Assembly: GCA_905480255.1 (NCBI GenBank)
Contig: CAJQPR010000004.1
Location: 1 to 64,000, forward strand
Direction: 5' to 3'
Origin: an uncultured Woeseiaceae bacterium
Lineage (GTDB): Bacteria; Pseudomonadota; Gammaproteobacteria; Steroidobacterales; Woeseiaceae
Length of the DNA: 64,000 bases
Shown: positions 9,100 to 17,687 of the stretch, one piece after another
Layout of the letters: the number at the start of each line of letters is the position of its first letter
Numbering within the stretch: position 1 is the stretch's first letter
Notes under the pieces: model-generated
Told to the model about the DNA's origin: nothing
Databases searched by the model: none
What the model saw: only the letters and a program-made list of their open reading frames with translations
Made by a program: the position numbers and the translations under genes

Positions 9100-11418
9100 T
9101 CAATTCCTTAGCGGACTGCCAAACTCCAGCATGTGTTTGATTCGGGCCCTGGTTTCCGCCGTCTGAGCCAGCGTGAGAAAGGCTTTGCGCTCCATGTCGA
9201 AAAGGTCCTGTTCGGTCATTTCGGTGCCTGCGTCGACATCTCCGCCTGTGACAATCATCGCGATCTGCGAACCGGTGGTGACGTCGTGCGGCGTCAGCTG
9301 GCCTTTGTTATGGGCTTTTTCCAGCCACCTGATCATTTCCTGCCAGGCGTCACGACCTGGCATTGCCAGCGGTTGTCGATCTGAAGATACGTAGCCGGAA
9401 ACCATATCGCTCGCCGCCGTCATTGCTGCGTCCAGCAGACGATCGCGGTTCATCAGGTAGGCATCCCTGCCTTCGCGGAACATGGCAATTTCTTTCGCCT
9501 CCAGCGGAGACCTTGCCGTTTTACCGTAGCCGACGGTCATGAATGCTTGCCAGGCGCCTTTGGTCACGTCGCCCTCGCGTTCTGACCATCGGTAAAGCAT
9601 TTCCTTGACGCCACCGCCACCGGGTACAACGCCAACCAGCGTTTCCACCAGGCCAGTGACCGAGTTTGCGTGAAAAATCACTTTGTCCGCATGCAGGACA
9701 ACTTCAAAACCACCGCCGAGCGAGAGGCCGGATGGTGCCGCGATCACGGGAATGGGCGCATTTCGAAGTGACAGCACCGTTTGCTGAAAATGATCGAGAA
9801 ACCGGTCGATTCCCTCGAAGTTATCGTTGACGATGAAATTCAAAACACCCTCAAGATTTACACCGCAGGAAAAATGCTGCGCATCGTTGTGAACGATGAG
9901 CGCTTTGCAGTTTTCTGAAGCATGCTTTACTGCGGCTGCAATCAGCTCCATGGACTCGCCATCCAGCGTATTCGCTTTGCTATGAAATTCTATCAGGCCC
10001 ATATCATTTGGCAGATTGAAATAGCTTGCGACTTTGTTCTCATGAATCGGGGAAAGAGTGAGGCGTTGCTCACTGAATCGAATGATTCCCGGGGCCCGCT
10101 CGAGATTGCGGTAACTGCCGTCGGACAGTAAATGCTGAAGTTTGCCGTCCTGTACGCGATAAAAACGCTTGCCTGCCGCTGTACGGATAAATTCCGGAAC
10201 GGGCCGCCCGTCTTTTTCCAGGCGTGCAGCGAAATTCTCCGCACCAATCGCGTCGAGCATTTCGAAAGGACCCTGAATCCAGTTGTAGCCAAGTTTCATC
10301 GCATCGTCGATAGCAACGAGGGACTCGTTTACTTCCGGAACCAGTAGCGCGGCGTAACAAAGCGTATTCGACAGGACTTCCCAGGCATATTGACCATGGA
10401 TGCCGTTTTCTTCCAGGAGCAGTGTGAAGTCACCGGCCGCTTCGGCATCGATTGCGACCTGTGGTTTCATTGGGTCGGCGTCACGATACGCGAACGATTC
10501 GAAGTCGAGCGTTTCCCGGCTGTTGTCATCGTGGAGTCTATAGAAACCGCCTTTCAAACCCTTGTTGCCAATCCGGCCTTCGTCAATCATGCGCGTCATC
10601 AATGGGATTTCGGCGGCAACTTCGTGAAAGGCATCTTCAGCGGGAAGTATTGTCTCGAGACTTTTGGCGACATCGCTCATCAGGTCGATACCAATCAGGT
10701 CATAAAGACCGAAGACGCCGGTTTTTGGTATTCCCATCGGCCGGCCGAAAATAGCATCCGCCTCTTCCGGTTTGAGCCCAAGCCTGAAGGCGAGATGCAG
10801 TGCGGTCTGAATAGCGAACACGCCAACACGGTTGCCCAGGAAACCCGGTGTGTCGTTGCAGACAACAATTCCTTTACCCATGCGTTCATCATTGAAATGT
10901 TCAAGACAATCGATGACTTCCTGCCTGGTGCTTTCGCCACGCACCAGTTCAAGCAGTCTCATGAAGCGAACCGGATTAAAAAAGTGCGTGATAGCGAATT
11001 CAGCGCGGAACTGCTCCGGCATGCCCTCGACAAGGAGCGCGATTGGAATCGTTGAGGTATTCGATGAAACGATGGAGCCTGGCTTGCGAACTGCGTCGAT
11101 CTTCCGGTAAAGGTCCTTCTTGATATCCAGGCGCTCAACGATTGCTTCGGCAATCCAGTCCACGGATCCGAGCTTGTCCATATCGTCTTCGATATTTCCG
11201 ATCGTAATTCGGGAAAGCTTGTCCTTGTGTAGAAGACCGGGCTGATTTTCGTCGAGCAGGCGTTCGAGCGCGCGCTCGCAAACAGCATTGCGGCTGTCGC
11301 CTGCAGACGGAATGTCGAGGAGGATGACATCAAGGCCGGCATTTGCCAGCTGCCCGGCAATGCCGAGGCCCATGGTGCCCGCGCCGATAACGGCTGCTGT
11401 TTCGATCTTGTAAGTCAT
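9100..11418 (-). CDS. 3-hydroxyacyl-CoA dehydrogenase / enoyl-CoA hydratase (HADH N-terminal, ECH C-terminal; FadN-like order)
   Basis: N-terminal AAVIGAGTMGLGIAGQLANAG, HFFNPVRFMRLLELV; C-terminal APSGLSLGGGFEVVLHADKV...GLVETLVGVVPGGGGV. Confidence 0.92.
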   Translation of the reverse strand: MTYKIETAAVIGAGTMGLGIAGQLANAGLDVILLDIPSAGDSRNAVCERALERLLDENQPGLLHKDKLSRITIGNIEDDMDKLGSVDWIAEAIVERLDIKKDLYRKIDAVRKPGSIVSSNTSTIPIALLVEGMPEQFRAEFAITHFFNPVRFMRLLELVRGESTRQEVIDCLEHFNDERMGKGIVVCNDTPGFLGNRVGVFAIQTALHLAFRLGLKPEEADAIFGRPMGIPKTGVFGLYDLIGIDLMSDVAKSLETILPAEDAFHEVAAEIPLMTRMIDEGRIGNKGLKGGFYRLHDDNSRETLDFESFAYRDADPMKPQVAIDAEAAGDFTLLLEENGIHGQYAWEVLSNTLCYAALLVPEVNESLVAIDDAMKLGYNWIQGPFEMLDAIGAENFAARLEKDGRPVPEFIRTAAGKRFYRVQDGKLQHLLSDGSYRNLERAPGIIRFSEQRLTLSPIHENKVASYFNLPNDMGLIEFHSKANTLDGESMELIAAAVKHASENCKALIVHNDAQHFSCGVNLEGVLNFIVNDNFEGIDRFLDHFQQTVLSLRNAPIPVIAAPSGLSLGGGFEVVLHADKVIFHANSVTGLVETLVGVVPGGGGVKEMLYRWSEREGDVTKGAWQAFMTVGYGKTARSPLEAKEIAMFREGRDAYLMNRDRLLDAAMTAASDMVSGYVSSDRQPLAMPGRDAWQEMIRWLEKAHNKGQLTPHDVTTGSQIAMIVTGGDVDAGTEMTEQDLFDMERKAFLTLAQTAETRARIKHMLEFGSPLRN

Positions 11419-11421
11419 GGC

Positions 11422-12228
11422 TTAAGCCGGATTATTGGAAAAGATAAAATCCCGAAGGAGCGCGCGGCATTGGTTCGGCGCTTCCTGCGGCACCATATGG
11501 CCGCTGTCTTCAATGATGTGAAGCTCAGGATCGTTGAGGTGCTCTACGAGTTGCATGCCGGCTCTGCGCGGCGCCATCCGGTCTTTGCCAGCCAGGATCA
11601 CCTGCACCGGGCAACTGATTGCAGCTGCTGCTGCCTTGCCGTTTGTATACGCATTGCAGGCCCTGAGATCGGTGGCAAGCTCATTAGGTACGTTGCCGCG
11701 CATCACCTTGCGGCCGCCGGCAACCATGGAGTTACCCGGTATGGGTCCCTGGTGCAGGTGACCCGCCGGGCCGAATCCCCACGAAACCATCATTGCGATC
11801 GCAGCCTCGGGGTTTTTTTCCGCAGCCTCTATTAATGCGTCATTGACCGGTGTGGCCAGCCCACTTGCAATCAAGGAGACCGTCCGGATCTTCTCCGGAT
11901 ACCGTGAGGCAAACTCCAGTGCGACCAGGCAACCTTGTGAGTGCGCAACTACGGATAAGTCTTTGACGCCGAGCGCAATGGTCACATCGTTCAGCCAGTC
12001 GGCCATTCCCTCAATTGAATCCAGTGGTGGTCCTTCTGAATGCGTATGGCCAGGTAGATCCGGTACCAGGACGCTGTACTTTCTGAACGCGAAAAACCGC
12101 GACTGCAATCCCCAGAACGTGTGGTCGAGCCCGCTTCCGTGAAGGAATATGACTGTCGGCAGACTGCTGTCTAAAGTTTTTCCGCCGGTCGTGGCAAAAG
12201 CCTGTTTGCCGTTGACTTCGAAATACAC
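11422..12228 (-). CDS. Alpha/beta hydrolase
   Basis: FLHGSGLDHTFW, nucleophile elbow AHSQGC, C-terminal EDSGHMVPQEAP. Confidence 0.88.
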   Translation of the reverse strand: MYFEVNGKQAFATTGGKTLDSSLPTVIFLHGSGLDHTFWGLQSRFFAFRKYSVLVPDLPGHTHSEGPPLDSIEGMADWLNDVTIALGVKDLSVVAHSQGCLVALEFASRYPEKIRTVSLIASGLATPVNDALIEAAEKNPEAAIAMMVSWGFGPAGHLHQGPIPGNSMVAGGRKVMRGNVPNELATDLRACNAYTNGKAAAAAISCPVQVILAGKDRMAPRRAGMQLVEHLNDPELHIIEDSGHMVPQEAPNQCRALLRDFIFSNNPA

Positions 12229-12230
12229 GT

Positions 12231-13529
12231 CTAGTCGCCCGCGACTTTTTTGGCCGCACGAAATCCTGTTTCAAAATCGGCCTGCAGGTCTTTGACATCC
12301 TCGAGGCCCACCGACAGGCGAATCATGTCTTCGGTGATGCCGGCCGCTACCAGCGCGTCTGCGTCGATACGCGAATGCGTTGTAGTGGCCGGATGAATGA
12401 TCAGGGTCTTCGCATCGCCAACGTTTGCAAGGTGCGAAGCCAATTCCACATTCTCGATAAACGCTTTGCCGGCTTCCCGCCCACCTTTAACGCCAAAGCT
12501 GACGATTGAGCCTGCACCTTTTGGCAGATACTTCTTCGCCAGTTCATGACTGGAATGCGATGGCAGACTTGGGTGGCTGACCCATGAAACCCGGTCGTGA
12601 TTGGAGAGGTATTCGAGCATTTTTTCGGTGTTGGTCCGGTGTTTCTCCATCCGCAGGGAGAGCGTTTCGATGCCTTGCAACAACAGAAATGCATTCATCG
12701 GCGCCATGGATGGGCCGATATCCCGCATCGCCTCAGCCCTGATTCGGGTTGCAAATGCGCTCGGGCCAAATTCCTCCCAGAGGTTGATTCCCTGGAACGG
12801 CGCGTAATCTTCCGTGATGGTTGGGTACTTGTCCGTTCTGCCCCAGTCGAAATTGCCGCCGTCTACCACCACGCCACCGATAGCGGTGCCGTGGCCGCCC
12901 ATCCACTTGGTGACCGAGTGAATCGTGATGTTGACACCGTGATCGAAGCAGCGGCAAAGGTAGGGCGTGTTAAATGTAGCGTCCACCATGAACGGAATGT
13001 GGTGTTTGTCGCCGATGCTGGCAATTGCTTCGAGATCGAGGATGTCGAGGCCCGGGTTGCCGATCAGTTCGCCGTAAATCAGGCGCGTGTTGTCCTGTAT
13101 CGCGTTCTTGAATCCGTCGATGTCTTTCGGGTCCACGAATGTCGCTGTTATGCCGAAACGCGGCAGCGTGTTCTTCATCAGGCTGATGTTGCCGCCGTAC
13201 ATTTGCGATGAAGCGACAATGTGATCGCCCTGGCCCAGGATTGCAGTGATGGCTACAAAGGTTGCGGCCATGCCGGATGCAGTGCAGACCGCTGCCGAGC
13301 CTCCTTCCAACGCGGCGATGCGCTGCTCCAGGACGCCGACCGTCGGATTGGTTATGCGGCTGTACGCATGTCCGCCGCGCTCGAGATTAAAAATCGAGGA
13401 AGCCGTATCCGTGTCCGGGAACACGTAGGACGTCGTCTGGTAAATCGGCGCCGCACGGGCGCCGAATTCCTTGTCCACCGTTTGCCCCGCGTGGAGGCTC
13501 AGCGTGTCAAATTCCAAAAAGTCAGACAT
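12231..13529 (-). CDS. metY: O-acetylhomoserine/O-succinylhomoserine sulfhydrylase (Cys/Met PLP family)
   Basis: FDTLSLHAGQTVD...AAPIYQTTSYVF; PLP-Lys region HSVTKWMGGHGTAIGGVVVDGGNFDW; length 432 aa fits MetY. Confidence 0.88.
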   Translation of the reverse strand: MSDFLEFDTLSLHAGQTVDKEFGARAAPIYQTTSYVFPDTDTASSIFNLERGGHAYSRITNPTVGVLEQRIAALEGGSAAVCTASGMAATFVAITAILGQGDHIVASSQMYGGNISLMKNTLPRFGITATFVDPKDIDGFKNAIQDNTRLIYGELIGNPGLDILDLEAIASIGDKHHIPFMVDATFNTPYLCRCFDHGVNITIHSVTKWMGGHGTAIGGVVVDGGNFDWGRTDKYPTITEDYAPFQGINLWEEFGPSAFATRIRAEAMRDIGPSMAPMNAFLLLQGIETLSLRMEKHRTNTEKMLEYLSNHDRVSWVSHPSLPSHSSHELAKKYLPKGAGSIVSFGVKGGREAGKAFIENVELASHLANVGDAKTLIIHPATTTHSRIDADALVAAGITEDMIRLSVGLEDVKDLQADFETGFRAAKKVAGD

Positions 13530-13542
13530 CGGATTGCTCCGT

Positions 13543-14694
13543 TTATGCGGCGTCGAGTGCCTTTTCCAGGGCTTCGATCAGGTCCTCGGCGTCTTCCAGT
13601 CCGACCGACAGGCGCACCAGTCCGTCGATAATACCGACACGCTGCCGCTCGGCTTCCTCAACGTCGGCGTGCGTCATCGTCACCGGGTGCGTAACCAGGG
13701 ACTCGACCGAGCCAAGGTTTTCGGCCAGCGTCCACAGCTCGATACTATCCATGAGTTTCTTGCCAGCCGTGAGGCCACCTTTCACCTCGAACCAGACCAT
13801 CGCACCAAACCCGGTTGCCTGTTTCTTAACGATATCGTGCTGCGGGTGCGACTTCAGGCCGGGGTAAGAAACCTGCTCGACCTTCGGGTGCGCTTCGAGG
13901 AATTCGGCAATCGCCATAGCATTGGCTGACTGCTGGTCCATACGTATCGACATGGTCTTGCAGCCCTGCAGGGTCAGCCAGGCTACTTGCGGCGACATGA
14001 TGCTGCCGGTCGAGTTCTGGATGAAACGAATCGCGTCGGCATGTTCTTGCGACTTGCTGATGGCCGCACCGCCGACGGTCGCGTTGTGGCCGTCCATGTA
14101 TTTGGTGGTGCTGTGCACCGACACATCGGCGCCGAGATCCAGCGCCTGCTGGTAGTAGGGCGTCAGCAGCGTGTTGTCGACGACGTGCACCGCGCCGGCC
14201 TTCTTCGCGATCTCCGAGATCGCGGCGATATCCGCGCATTTCAGCGTCGGGTTGGCTGGTGTCTCGGTAAAAATCATGGCGGTATTATCACGAACGGCCG
14301 CGGCTACGGCGTCGGGATCCGCCGCGTTGGCGAACGTGAATTCGATGCCGAAGCGCGTCATAACTTTGGTAGCCAGACGGTAGGTACCGCCATAGGCCAC
14401 GTCTGAAACGACGGCGTGGCTGCCGTTCTCCAGAAAGGCCAGCATGACAGCTGTGGTTGCCCCCATGCCGGTGCCGAAGCAGGCACAGTCAATACCGTTT
14501 TCGAGATCAGCCAGTTTGGCTTCGAGCGCCTTGACGGTCGGGTTTCCAGAGCGTGAGTAGGTAAAGCCCTTGCTCATGTACTCATCAACTGACGGCTGCA
14601 CGAAAGTAGTCGACTGGTAAATAGGGGTCAGGATCGAGCCCGTCGTCGGGTCTGGAGTTACGCCTGCATGAATCTGCCTGGTTCGAAATCCCAT
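13543..14694 (-). CDS. metB: Cystathionine gamma-synthase/lyase-type PLP enzyme (start set at Met23 of the ORF)
   Basis: MGFRTRQIHAGVTPDPTTGSILTPIYQSTTFVQ; PLP-Lys region VHSTTKYMDGHNATVGGA. Confidence 0.82.
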   Translation of the reverse strand: MGFRTRQIHAGVTPDPTTGSILTPIYQSTTFVQPSVDEYMSKGFTYSRSGNPTVKALEAKLADLENGIDCACFGTGMGATTAVMLAFLENGSHAVVSDVAYGGTYRLATKVMTRFGIEFTFANAADPDAVAAAVRDNTAMIFTETPANPTLKCADIAAISEIAKKAGAVHVVDNTLLTPYYQQALDLGADVSVHSTTKYMDGHNATVGGAAISKSQEHADAIRFIQNSTGSIMSPQVAWLTLQGCKTMSIRMDQQSANAMAIAEFLEAHPKVEQVSYPGLKSHPQHDIVKKQATGFGAMVWFEVKGGLTAGKKLMDSIELWTLAENLGSVESLVTHPVTMTHADVEEAERQRVGIIDGLVRLSVGLEDAEDLIEALEKALDAA

Positions 14695-14804
14695 GAATTT
14701 GGTTCCTTGGTTTTGATGGTTTGGGACGCTGCCCTGATGGGCCCCAGATAATACACGCAACCGGATACCCAGAGGACCCTCTGTGCCATAAGCTGAACCG
14801 GGAC

Positions 14805-15875
14805 TCAGGCGCGCATTTTCAGGGGGTCGTCCGGGTCGATCCCGGGCATGAATTGCTCTTTCCGGTCGTGGGCCGTCAGGTTGTAGACTAATCCAAGCCA
14901 GTTGTTGACGATCGCTTTGCCAGTGTCGCCCCAGGTATTGTCGACCAGTGCCGCAAGTTCTGCGTCGGGGAAGGGCGGCAAATCCTTACCAGCGGCGGCG
15001 GCTTTCTCTGCCGCGTGAAAATACTGGCGTGCGACATCTCCAGCTTCTGCGGAAAAGTAGTTCTCAGGGTACCTGGGCCCGTGTTCCCGCTCGCCGTTGA
15101 AGTACCTGACGACTTCGCGTTTGTATTCCTTCAAAAGGCTGACCGCGTCGTATTCGGGGTGTCCCTGGAAGTAGACGATGCGGAAAAGGTCGGGACTGAC
15201 CGCAAGATGGACACCTGCATCGCCGCTCTCAACGAGCACGGCAAGATCCGCACTCTCGAATTGATCTCGCGTTATCTCGTTGTGTCGGGAATGGGGCGCA
15301 TCAAACCGGGTGTTCACGTCACGCATCAACGGATGTTCCGGTCGGTTGATCTTGTGACTGTAGACGCCCCATTTCTTCCGGCCTATGAGTGACCGATCGA
15401 TGCCGTGCTGGTGTTTGACAACTGCGTGTGTCGCCAGGCACGAACAAAGTACGGAAGCGACATTGTCGCTGGCCCAGCTGATGACTTGCATCAGGGGGTC
15501 CCAGAAGCGCTCCTGTTCGAGAGAAGGATTGGTGACGTTTGCTCCGGTGATAATGAGTGCGTCAAGTCCCTGTTCCGCTATGTCACCGAAGCTGAAGTAG
15601 TGCTCGGCGATATGTGCTTCCGTCGCTTTCCCTCGATTGAGCTCAGGGAGCGAGAATGGATAAACATAGAATTGCGCAATTTGGTTCGACGCGCCTATAA
15701 ATCGGATGAATTGTTGCTCTGTCGCGGTGAGCGCCGCATCAGGCATCATATTCAGGAAGCCGATATGCAATTCCCGAATGTCCTGCTTGGTTGCCCTTTC
15801 GAGCGATAAAACCAGCTCACCGCCGTCTTTCAAGCGCTGAAATGTGGGCAAATTGTTATGGGCGACCAGGGGCAT
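14805..15875 (-). CDS. metA: Homoserine O-acyltransferase, MetA family
   Basis: LHIGFLNMMPDAALTATEQQF; TGANVTNP; catalytic region LCSCLATHAV; FQGHPEYDA. Confidence 0.9.
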   Translation of the reverse strand: MPLVAHNNLPTFQRLKDGGELVLSLERATKQDIRELHIGFLNMMPDAALTATEQQFIRFIGASNQIAQFYVYPFSLPELNRGKATEAHIAEHYFSFGDIAEQGLDALIITGANVTNPSLEQERFWDPLMQVISWASDNVASVLCSCLATHAVVKHQHGIDRSLIGRKKWGVYSHKINRPEHPLMRDVNTRFDAPHSRHNEITRDQFESADLAVLVESGDAGVHLAVSPDLFRIVYFQGHPEYDAVSLLKEYKREVVRYFNGEREHGPRYPENYFSAEAGDVARQYFHAAEKAAAAGKDLPPFPDAELAALVDNTWGDTGKAIVNNWLGLVYNLTAHDRKEQFMPGIDPDDPLKMRA

Positions 15876-15914
15876 CGTTTTTTTGTCCTTACCCGGATTA
15901 CGTGATAATACTCA

Positions 15915-17687
15915 ATGCGTCGGGATGAGGGGAGTTCAATGGAGGCTGGCCGGTTATCTGAGCGATTGCTTGTGGCTGCACTGGTATTGAGCTTGTCCGC
16001 ATGCGGTCAACAGCAAGCGGACAAGGTGCCGCCTGACCTGATCCTGTTTAACGCTCATGTCGCCACAATGGATGCTGCAGATTCGATTGCCCAGGCGGTT
16101 GCGGTAAGTGGCAATAGTATTACGGCTGTTGGTGCGGCAGCGGCAATCCTGGAGTTCGCCGGGCCTCAAACAGAACTGATCGACGTTGGCGGCAATACCA
16201 TCACTCCCGGGATCATAGACACCCACAATCATTTCGCCTGGGGCGCGCTCGATGAAAGCTCGCCGCTGAACATCGAATATCCGGCAGTCACGAGCATCCA
16301 GGATATCCGCGAACAGGTCCGGCTTGCAGCCGCGAGACTTGGCGAGGGAGAGTGGGTCGTTGGCTCGCGATGGGATGCCGGAAAACTTCTGGAGCGGCGG
16401 GACATGAGTGCCGCGGATCTCGATAGCGTGTCGCCTGACAATCCTGTATGGCTGCTACATACCTCAGCACATTACGGTGTGGCGAACAGCCGGGCCCTGG
16501 AGCTGGCTGGAATTGACGCAGGCACGCCCGACCCTGACGGCGGTGTCATCGCTCGCGACGACAACGGCAATCCGACTGGCATTCTGACAGACCAGGCGAT
16601 GGCACTTGTGGCCGAGATAACGCCTCCTGTTTCCGCGGAAGACTTTGTCAGCGCTGTGTCCGAACGGGTTGGGTTCCTGAGCGCAGAGGGTATTACGACG
16701 ATCAAGGACCCCGAGATAGATCAGCGCCACTGGGACGCCTACAAAGCGATCAGTGAAAACGGCAATTTAAGCGTTCGTGTATTCGTGCTCTGGCGCGTCC
16801 CGGACACGATGGCCGAAGCTCGCGAGTTGCTACTGCGAATCACGCCGATCATGAATCCGGGGGGCGATGCGACTGATCTCATATCCGGCGGCGTGAAAAT
16901 TTACATTGATGGCAGTGGAACAGCGCGCACGGCATGGATGTATGACGACTGGAACGAAAACTTCACGGACGTTGACGAGGGCAATAAAGGTCTGACTTAC
17001 CTGGAGACTGATCTGCTACTCGCGCAAATTCGCCTGTTTCACGATGCCGGTGTGCACATTGGTACGCACGCTATCGGTGATCGCGCGATCGACTTTACGC
17101 TGGACAGTTATGACCGTGTTCTCGCCGATAATCCCACGCCGGGGCTTCGGCACAGCATCATTCACAGTAACCTCCCGACTGAGCATGCAATGGACCTGAT
17201 GGTGAAACTGCAGCGTGATTTTGACGCTGCTTATCCGGAGATTCAGCCTGCATTCCTGTGGTGGATCGGCGACGCCTACGCTGGCAATTTCGGGTCTGAG
17301 AGAAGTTTGCAGGTATTGCCGCTCAGAACTTTCCAGGAGCGTGGCATCAAATGGGCCGGCAGTTCTGATTTCAACGTTTCGCCGTATGCGCCGCGATACG
17401 CGCTATGGGCCGCGTCTGCGCGTGAAGCCATGTTGGGCACGTATGGCGACAATCCCTGGGGCACGGATGAGTCGATATCGGTTCACGATACGCTGCGGGC
17501 CTACACTATTGTAGCCGCGCGGCAGGTGTTCCTCGAAGACAAGTTAGGATCCATTGAGAAAGGAAAGCTTGCTGATATCGTGGTGTGGGATCGCGATCTG
17601 TATTCGATCCCCGTCGAGGAACTAAAAGAGGTGAAGCCCGTGTTGACCCTGATGAACGGTGAGGTTGTCTATCGTGCGAATCACTAG
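15915..17687 (+). CDS. Amidohydrolase, YtcJ-like, predicted lipoprotein
   Basis: Lipobox LSLSACG; TPGIIDTHNHFAWGAL; HIGTHAIGDRAIDF; alternative start at 15939. Confidence 0.85.
   Translation: MRRDEGSSMEAGRLSERLLVAALVLSLSACGQQQADKVPPDLILFNAHVATMDAADSIAQAVAVSGNSITAVGAAAAILEFAGPQTELIDVGGNTITPGIIDTHNHFAWGALDESSPLNIEYPAVTSIQDIREQVRLAAARLGEGEWVVGSRWDAGKLLERRDMSAADLDSVSPDNPVWLLHTSAHYGVANSRALELAGIDAGTPDPDGGVIARDDNGNPTGILTDQAMALVAEITPPVSAEDFVSAVSERVGFLSAEGITTIKDPEIDQRHWDAYKAISENGNLSVRVFVLWRVPDTMAEARELLLRITPIMNPGGDATDLISGGVKIYIDGSGTARTAWMYDDWNENFTDVDEGNKGLTYLETDLLLAQIRLFHDAGVHIGTHAIGDRAIDFTLDSYDRVLADNPTPGLRHSIIHSNLPTEHAMDLMVKLQRDFDAAYPEIQPAFLWWIGDAYAGNFGSERSLQVLPLRTFQERGIKWAGSSDFNVSPYAPRYALWAASAREAMLGTYGDNPWGTDESISVHDTLRAYTIVAARQVFLEDKLGSIEKGKLADIVVWDRDLYSIPVEELKEVKPVLTLMNGEVVYRANH

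Noticed and set aside
14695-14804. Possible SAM riboswitch in the metA/cystathionine gamma-synthase region
   Set aside because: The 110-nt gap has no structure I can match to a SAM riboswitch class by eye; an Infernal/Rfam scan would be needed.
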